From Rhizobacter sp. Root1221 (GTDB taxonomy: Bacteria; Pseudomonadota; Gammaproteobacteria; Burkholderiales; Burkholderiaceae_C): a DNA stretch of 64,000 nucleotides. This document shows positions 58,502 to 64,000 of the stretch, piece after piece. A program made the translations under genes and the position numbers. Where the stretch lies: contig NZ_LMDI01000021.1 of the NCBI RefSeq assembly GCF_001425785.1, positions 24,606 to 88,605 on the forward strand. The letters are read 5' to 3'. The stretch's first letter is position 1; each line of letters opens with the position of its first letter. The notes below the pieces were generated by a model. That model was not told the origin of the DNA and did not search any database. It saw only the letters and a program-made list of their open reading frames with translations.

Positions 58502-59872
58502 TCATCCGCTCACCGGCAGGGCGGCGGCCGCGGCCTCGCGGCGGACCCGCCCGCCACGCATGAACACAACATACGCCAATCCCATCAGCCCGGCAAACAC
58601 GGCGGCCAGCAGCAGGTTGTAGACCACCATGGCCACGAGGCACCCGCACGCGAGCACGAGCGCGATGGCGGGGAACACCGGGTACCCGATGGCCGGGAAC
58701 GGGCGCTCCAGGTTCGGCTCCTTGCGGCGCAGCGCGAACAGGCTGAGCATCGACACGATGTACATCACGATGGCACCGAACACCGACATCGTGACGATGT
58801 TGGCCGTGAGCGTCTGGCCGCCGAACGAGAACACCTCGTCGCTGAAGATGGCCGCGATGCCGATCACCCCACCGGCCAGCACGGCGCGGTGGGGTGTGCC
58901 GAACCGCGGGTGGATGGCGGCGAGCCACGACGGCAGGTAGGCCGCGCGCGACAGCGCGAAGATCTGCCGCGAGTAGCCGAGGATGATGCCGTGGAACGAC
59001 GCCACGAGCCCGAAGAGCCCGATCCACACCAGCATGTGCAGCCACGTGCTGTCGTTGCCCACCACCGCCTTCATGGCCTGCGGCAGCGGGTCGTTGATGT
59101 TGGCGAGCTGCCGCCAGTCGCCCACGCCGCCCGCGAACACCATCACCCCGATGGCCAGCAGCACCAGCGTGATGATCCCGGCGATGTACGCGATGGGGAT
59201 GGTGCGGCGCGGGTCCTTGGCTTCCTCGGCCGCCATGGCCACCCCCTCGATCGCGAGGAAAAACCAGATGGCGAACGGGATGGCGGCGAACATGCCGGCC
59301 ACCGCGGTGCTGCTGAACGTGTCCTGCCCGGCCCAGCCGTGGGCCACGAAGTTCGCGGCCGAGAACCCGGGGGCCACCACGCCCATGAACACGAGCAGCT
59401 CGGCGATGGCGAGCACCGTCACGATCAGCTCGAACGTGGCCGCCGTGCGCACACCCACGATGTTGAGTGTCATGAAGATCACATAGGCGCCGATGGCAAA
59501 GGCCTTCGGGTGCACGCCGGGGAACTGCACCTGCAGGTAGGCGCCGATCGCCATCGCGATGGCCGGTGGCGCGAACAGGAACTCGACCAGCGTGGCGAAC
59601 CCGGCGATGAACCCGCCCGTGGGCCCGAAGGCCCGGCTCGCGTACGCGAACGGCCCTCCCGCGTTCGGGATCGCGGTGGTCAACTCGGTGAAGCTGAAGA
59701 TGAAGGTGGTGTACATCGCGGCCACCACGATGGCGGTGACCATGAAGCCGAGCGTGCCGGCCGAGTTCCAGCCGTAGCTCCAGCCGAAGTACTCGCCCGA
59801 GATGACGAGGCCCACCGCGAGGCCCCACAGGTGCCACGCATTCAGCGTGGGTTTCAGGTGACCGGCTTGCAT
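58502..59872 (-). CDS. eat: ethanolamine permease (APC family)
   Basis: 456 residues with about twelve membrane segments, an amino acid-polyamine-cation transporter. The start HLKPTLNAWHLWGLAVGLVI, ISGEYFGWSYGWNSAGTLGF and ELTTAIPNAGGPFAYASRAF match ethanolamine permeases. AGGAG precedes ATG 59872. It is the first gene of an eat-eutB-eutC transcript reading away from the TTGCATACAA site at 60004-60013. Confidence 0.92.
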   Translation of the reverse strand: MQAGHLKPTLNAWHLWGLAVGLVISGEYFGWSYGWNSAGTLGFMVTAIVVAAMYTTFIFSFTELTTAIPNAGGPFAYASRAFGPTGGFIAGFATLVEFLFAPPAIAMAIGAYLQVQFPGVHPKAFAIGAYVIFMTLNIVGVRTAATFELIVTVLAIAELLVFMGVVAPGFSAANFVAHGWAGQDTFSSTAVAGMFAAIPFAIWFFLAIEGVAMAAEEAKDPRRTIPIAYIAGIITLVLLAIGVMVFAGGVGDWRQLANINDPLPQAMKAVVGNDSTWLHMLVWIGLFGLVASFHGIILGYSRQIFALSRAAYLPSWLAAIHPRFGTPHRAVLAGGVIGIAAIFSDEVFSFGGQTLTANIVTMSVFGAIVMYIVSMLSLFALRRKEPNLERPFPAIGYPVFPAIALVLACGCLVAMVVYNLLLAAVFAGLMGLAYVVFMRGGRVRREAAAAALPVSG

Positions 59873-60003
59873 GGGAAGCTCCTATCGCAAAGAGGATGGG
59901 GAGAGAACTGCAGTGGCGCGGGGGGAAGTGGCAATTTCCGTGCCTTGGCCCGCGCCCCGCTTCGGGTCACCGGAAGCGGTCTTCGCCGGTTCGGGCCCGG
60001 CCC

Positions 60004-60013
60004 TTGCATACAA
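60004..60013. promoter_or_regulatory. TTGCATACAA site (eat side), candidate GntR operator
   Basis: TTGCATACAA is one base from the palindrome TTGTATACAA found at 60109-60118. It lies 132 bases before the eat start, in the divergent region shared with the GntR gene. Confidence 0.7.
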
Positions 60014-60108
60014 GCGTTTGCCCCCTTGCGGACCCGATGCCTTATGGGTTCAATGCCACAAATTGGGGCATTTCGCGGTCCTGAATGCCTCGTTCTGGCG
60101 CACAGGCC

Positions 60109-60118
60109 TTGTATACAA
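60109..60118. promoter_or_regulatory. TTGTATACAA palindrome, candidate GntR operator at its own promoter
   Basis: A perfect 10-base palindrome 21 bases before the GntR start. Such T-G-T-n-n-A-C-A-type sites are common for FadR/FCD regulators. Presumed autoregulation. Confidence 0.75.
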
Positions 60119-60138
60119 CCAATCCATGCACAAACCGG

Positions 60139-60921
60139 GTGCCCGACCTCAACAAGCCCCAACACATCGCGGATCGCATCGTTGATTCGATCCTCGCCCG
60201 CAAGCTGGCGCCCGGCGCACGGCTGGGTGAGCAGCCGCTGGCCGACCTGTTTGGCGTGAGCCGCACCATCGTCCGTGAGGCGCTCGCCCGGCTGGCGGCC
60301 CGTGGCATGGTCGAGGTGAATTCGCGCCGCGGCTGGTTCGTGGTGCAGCCGTCGCCGGAGGATGCCCGCGACGCGTTCGCCGCCCGCCAGGTCATCGAAG
60401 TGGGCCTGCTGCAGGCCAGCGGCGACCGGCTCGATGCAGCCGCGCTGCGCCGCCTGCAGAAGCACGTGGCGCAGGAGCGCGCCGCCGTGCGCGCGGCCGA
60501 TGCCGGTGAACGCAGCTTCCTGCTCGGTGACTTCCACGTGTGCCTGGCCGAGTGCGCCGGCAACACCACGCTCGCCGACATCCTGCGCGACCTCACGGCG
60601 CGCACCACGCTGATCGCCACGCTGTACCAGTCGCCCCACGAGGCAGCGGCGTCGTGCGAGGAACACGCCGAGATCGTTGCCGCGCTCGAGCGGGGCGATG
60701 CCCCGCTGGCCGTCGAATTGATGCGGCGCCACATCGCCGGCGTGGCCGCCCACCTGAGCCCGGACACCCCGGCCGACCCGCTCGCGTCGTTGCGCACCGC
60801 GTTGGCGCCGGTGGGTCCGTCGGCACAAGCCTTGCATACAACGGTTGCCAAGAAAACCGCGCCGCGCAAGCGGCGGTTGTTCACTCCCCTGATCCCCACC
60901 ACGTCCCCGCTGGAGAAATGA
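60139..60921 (+). CDS. GntR-family regulator (FadR/FCD type)
   Basis: About 260 residues from GTG 60139; ATG 60085 would extend across the palindrome at 60109-60118 and is less likely. Winged helix LARKLAPGARLGEQPLADLFGVSRTIVREAL (quoted in part: LFGVSRTIVREAL) and the helical FCD domain with metal-type positions DFHVCLAEC and EEHAEIVAALE. Three TTGYATACAA sites, before eat, before itself and near its own end, define a small local regulon of ethanolamine use and the ABC transporter. Confidence 0.88.
   Translation: MPDLNKPQHIADRIVDSILARKLAPGARLGEQPLADLFGVSRTIVREALARLAARGMVEVNSRRGWFVVQPSPEDARDAFAARQVIEVGLLQASGDRLDAAALRRLQKHVAQERAAVRAADAGERSFLLGDFHVCLAECAGNTTLADILRDLTARTTLIATLYQSPHEAAASCEEHAEIVAALERGDAPLAVELMRRHIAGVAAHLSPDTPADPLASLRTALAPVGPSAQALHTTVAKKTAPRKRRLFTPLIPTTSPLEK
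60832..60841. promoter_or_regulatory. TTGCATACAA site before the ABC transporter
   Basis: Identical to the copy at 60004-60013. It lies inside the last codons of the GntR gene, 83 bases before the transporter start, giving the operon a third copy. Confidence 0.7.
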
Positions 60922-60923
60922 CG

Positions 60924-61721
60924 ATGAGCCAACGCACCTTCCTGAAGTTCCTGGGCCTGCTGGCCACCGTTCCGCTGATGTTCGGCGCCTCTGCCACGAT
61001 GGCGCAGACCGCGCTCGACGACGTGCTGGCCAAGAAGGTGCTCACGGTGGCCATCCCCACCGACTACCCGCCGTACGGTTTCGTGGGCACCGACCTGAAG
61101 CCGCAAGGGCTCGACATCGACATGGCCCTGCTGATCGGCGCGAAGCTGGGCGTGAAGGTGGAGCTGGTGCCCGTCACCAGCGCCAACCGCATCCCGTACC
61201 TGCAGACCAAGAAGGCCGACCTGGTGATCTCCACGCTCGGCAAGAACCCGGACCGCGAGAAGGTGATCGACTTCACGTCGTCGTACTCCCCGTTCTTCCA
61301 GGCCGTGTTCGGCCCGAAGACGCTGGCGGTCAAGACCGCGGCCGACCTGGCCGGCAAGAGCGTGGGCGTGACCCGCGGTGCGATGGAAGACCAGGAACTG
61401 GGCAAGATCGCGCCGGCCGGCGTGGACGTCAAGCGCTTCGAGGACAACAACGTGACCGTCTCGGCCTACGTGTCGGGCCAGACCCAGCTGATCGCCACTG
61501 GCGCGTCGGTGGCCGGCGCGATGATGGCCAAGAACCCGCAGCTCGGCACCGAGTTCAAGCTGCTGCTGAAGGACTCGCCGAACTTCATCGGCGTGGCCAA
61601 GGGTGAGGACAAACTTCGCGCGAAGGTCAACGAGATCATCGCCGAGGCCAAGAAGGCCGGCGACCTCGACAAGATGGCCACCAAGTGGCTCGGCCGCCCG
61701 GCCGGCGACCTGCCCCTGTGA
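60924..61721 (+). CDS. ABC transporter substrate-binding protein (amino-acid type)
   Basis: 265 residues. Signal peptide ending ATMA, then a type II binding fold of the polar amino-acid family (SBP_bac_3): VLTVAIPTDYPPYGFVGTD, GLDIDMALLIGAKLG and TKKADLVISTLGKNPDREKV. ATG 60924 has GGAG 8 bases upstream; ATG 60918 lacks spacing. The ligand is unknown; the GntR sites and neighbours suggest an amino compound. Confidence 0.9.
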   Translation: MSQRTFLKFLGLLATVPLMFGASATMAQTALDDVLAKKVLTVAIPTDYPPYGFVGTDLKPQGLDIDMALLIGAKLGVKVELVPVTSANRIPYLQTKKADLVISTLGKNPDREKVIDFTSSYSPFFQAVFGPKTLAVKTAADLAGKSVGVTRGAMEDQELGKIAPAGVDVKRFEDNNVTVSAYVSGQTQLIATGASVAGAMMAKNPQLGTEFKLLLKDSPNFIGVAKGEDKLRAKVNEIIAEAKKAGDLDKMATKWLGRPAGDLPL

Positions 61722-61741
61722 CCTGAGCGGGCGGACGCGAC

Positions 61742-62401
61742 ATGATCGCCTTCGACTTCCCCGCGGTGTTGACCGAGTGGCCCATGCTGCTGAAGGGCGC
61801 CGCGCTCACGCTGGGCCTCACGGCGGTGTCCGCCACCATCGGCCTCGCCGTCGGCGTGGCCTGCGCGTGGGCGCGCACTTACGGCGGCCCCGCGTTGCGC
61901 TTCATGGTGGGGGCGTACGTGGAGGCCATCCGCAACACCCCGTTCATCGTGCAGCTCTTCTTCCTGTTCTTCGGCTTGCCGAGCCTCGGCGTGAAGCTGA
62001 CGCCGGAGCTGGCCTCCGTGCTCGCGATGGTGATCAACCTGGGCGCGTACGCCGCGGAGATCGTGCGGGCCGGCATCAGCGGCACGCCCCGCGGGCAGAT
62101 CGAGGCCGCGCAGAGCCTGGCGCTGAGCGCGGCGCAGGTGTTCACCCGCGTGGTGCTTCCGCCTGCGCTGAAGCGGGTGTGGCCGGCGCTCGTCAGCCAG
62201 ATCGTCATCGTGATGCTCGGGTCGGCGGTGTGCAGCCAGGTGTCCACGCAGGAACTGTCGTACGCGGCGAACCTGATCCAGTCGCGCAACTTCCGCGCGT
62301 TTGAATCGTTCATCGTGGCCACCGCGATCTACCTGGTGCTGTCGGTGGGGGTGCGCCACCTGCTGAACTGGGCCGGGCCGCGTTTCATCTTCGGCCGATA
62401 G
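61742..62401 (+). CDS. ABC transporter permease (amino-acid type, first)
   Basis: 219 residues, five hydrophobic segments, inner membrane. EAIRNTPFIVQLFFLFFGLP and the EAA loop GTPRGQIEAAQSLALSA identify a HisM/GlnP-type permease. It follows the binding protein after 20 bases and pairs with the next permease. Confidence 0.92.
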   Translation: MIAFDFPAVLTEWPMLLKGAALTLGLTAVSATIGLAVGVACAWARTYGGPALRFMVGAYVEAIRNTPFIVQLFFLFFGLPSLGVKLTPELASVLAMVINLGAYAAEIVRAGISGTPRGQIEAAQSLALSAAQVFTRVVLPPALKRVWPALVSQIVIVMLGSAVCSQVSTQELSYAANLIQSRNFRAFESFIVATAIYLVLSVGVRHLLNWAGPRFIFGR

Positions 62402-62411
62402 GAGCGCCGCC

Positions 62412-63048
62412 ATGGTCGATTTTTCGATGTGGGACATCGTGCGCAACCTGCTCCAGGCCGTGCGCTGGACTGTGTTGCTGTCGCTGATCGCGTTCGTGGG
62501 GGGCGGCCTGATCGGGTTGTCGCTGCTCGTGGTCCGCATCGCCCGCTGGCGTGGGGCCGAGATGTTCGTGGGTGCCTACGTGCAGCTCTTCCAGGGCACG
62601 CCGCTGCTGATGCAGCTGTTCCTCGCCTACTTCGGCCTCGCGCTCGTCGGGCTCAACGTGTCCGCGTGGACGGCCGCCGCGCTCGCGCTCACGCTCTACA
62701 GCAGTGCGTACCTTACCGAGATCTGGCGCGGCTGCGTCAACGCAGTGCCCAAGGGCCAGTGGGAGGCGTCCAGCGCGCTGGCCCTGACCCTGGGCGAGCA
62801 GCTGCGCCACGTGATCGGCCCGCAGGCACTCAAGGTGGCCGTGCCCCCCACCGTGGGCTTCGGCGTGCAGATCATCAAGGGCACGGCGCTCGCGTCCGTC
62901 ATCGGGTTCGTGGAACTGACGAAGGCGGGCACGATGATCGCCAACGCCACGTTCCGCCCATTCACCGTCTACGCCTGCGTGGCGCTGATGTACTTCGTGC
63001 TGTGTTTCCCGGTGTCGTACTGGGCCCGCACCCTCGAGAGGAAACTCC

Positions 63049-63062
<14 letters not shown>
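62412..63062 (+). CDS. ABC transporter permease (amino-acid type, second)
   Basis: 216 residues, same topology as the previous permease. QLFQGTPLLMQLFLAYFGLA and AVPKGQWEASSALALTLG form its EAA region. It starts 10 bases after the first permease and overlaps the ATPase gene by 14 bases. Confidence 0.92.
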
Positions 63063-63831
<769 letters not shown>

Positions 63832-63852
63832 TTGCCCCGTCATCCGTCTTTT

Positions 63853-63932
63853 GTCATCCCGGCGCAGGCCCACTGCTGTCCGGGGAAAATCTCGGTCATC
63901 CCGGCGAACGCCCACTACTGTCCGGAATAAAT
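63853..63932. repeat. two degenerate copies of a 38-base direct repeat
   Basis: Copy 1 (63853-63890) and copy 2 (63895-63932) both read GTCATCCCGGCG-NN-GCCCACT-N-CTGTCCGG followed by an A-rich end, with only about five differences. GTCATCCCGGCG is common in dispersed intergenic repeats of proteobacteria. The last 70 bases after copy 2 have a different texture and no gene; an insertion-sequence edge beyond the window is possible. Confidence 0.6.
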
Positions 63933-64000
63933 TGGACCGAGGTCACGTAAGTTGTTGCGAGCACTCGCTGTTTGGGATAAATCCCAGAGCGCCAACTCAA

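Overview
The window is GC-rich, densely coded DNA with overlapping stop/start codons. Its gene content (MocR, RtcR/RtcBA, QueED, MmsA, EutBC, LysR pairs, OmpA-type envelope proteins, a DUF4150 T6SS cargo) fits a free-living, polysaccharide-degrading betaproteobacterium of the Burkholderiales. A Rubrivivax/Roseateles/Rhizobacter-like bacterium is an inference from style only; no rRNA or other taxonomic marker is present.

Layout. (1) 1-384 is the end of a LysR regulator. (2) 920-11442 carries secreted enzymes and an antagonism pair: GH18 chitinase, DUF4150/GHH-nuclease effector with a propeller-like partner, lipoprotein gamma-glutamyltransferase, EF-G paralogue, ricin-lectin pectate lyase. (3) 11432-17518 is an RNA-repair locus. 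Divergent rtcR faces a consensus sigma-54 promoter driving rsr (Ro60), three tandem Y RNAs, rtcB and rtcA. The third Y RNA (15062-15190) holds a circularly permuted tRNA mimic with a perfect acceptor stem, T-arm and D-arm, and a tRNA-Lys(CTT)-like anticodon loop. (4) 17531-23181 has a MazG-like pyrophosphohydrolase, a PEP-mutase/isocitrate lyase-family enzyme, a GNAT, a MocR regulator and a secreted beta-helix protein. (5) 23206-29091 is a ribose operon, rbsBACRKD, behind twin LacI-type palindromes. (6) 29414-33965: queE-queD, two overlapping lipoprotein genes, mmsA and a divergent LysR. (7) 33919-37538 is an apparent DUF393 / NAD-epimerase-DoxX / DUF899 / membrane-protein operon, with a GbsR-type regulator and two copies of one palindrome. 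(8) 37696-54605 is a signalling-plus-surface block. Response regulator, LysM-FecR protein and CHASE2 histidine kinase overlap each other. They are followed by a 2640-residue DUF11/SdrD-B repeat protein and a 1405-residue OmpA/beta-barrel protein. (9) 54623-63831: aquaporin, LysR, eutBC with an ethanolamine permease, then a GntR regulator and a polar amino-acid-type ABC transporter sharing three TTGYATACAA sites. (10) The last 170 bases hold a degenerate direct repeat that may belong to a repeat family or an insertion-sequence edge.

How the parts work together. The RNA-repair locus is the most interesting. RtcR probably senses RNA damage and switches on Ro60, its Y RNAs, the RtcB ligase and the RtcA cyclase as one transcript. 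The three Y RNAs share one stem but form a graded series: plain hairpin, hairpin with T-arm, hairpin with full tRNA elbow. The 37-54 kb block looks like one envelope system in which a sensor pair regulates, or senses, a giant surface protein and its outer-membrane partner. All assignments are from reading the sequence and its translations; no database search was run.
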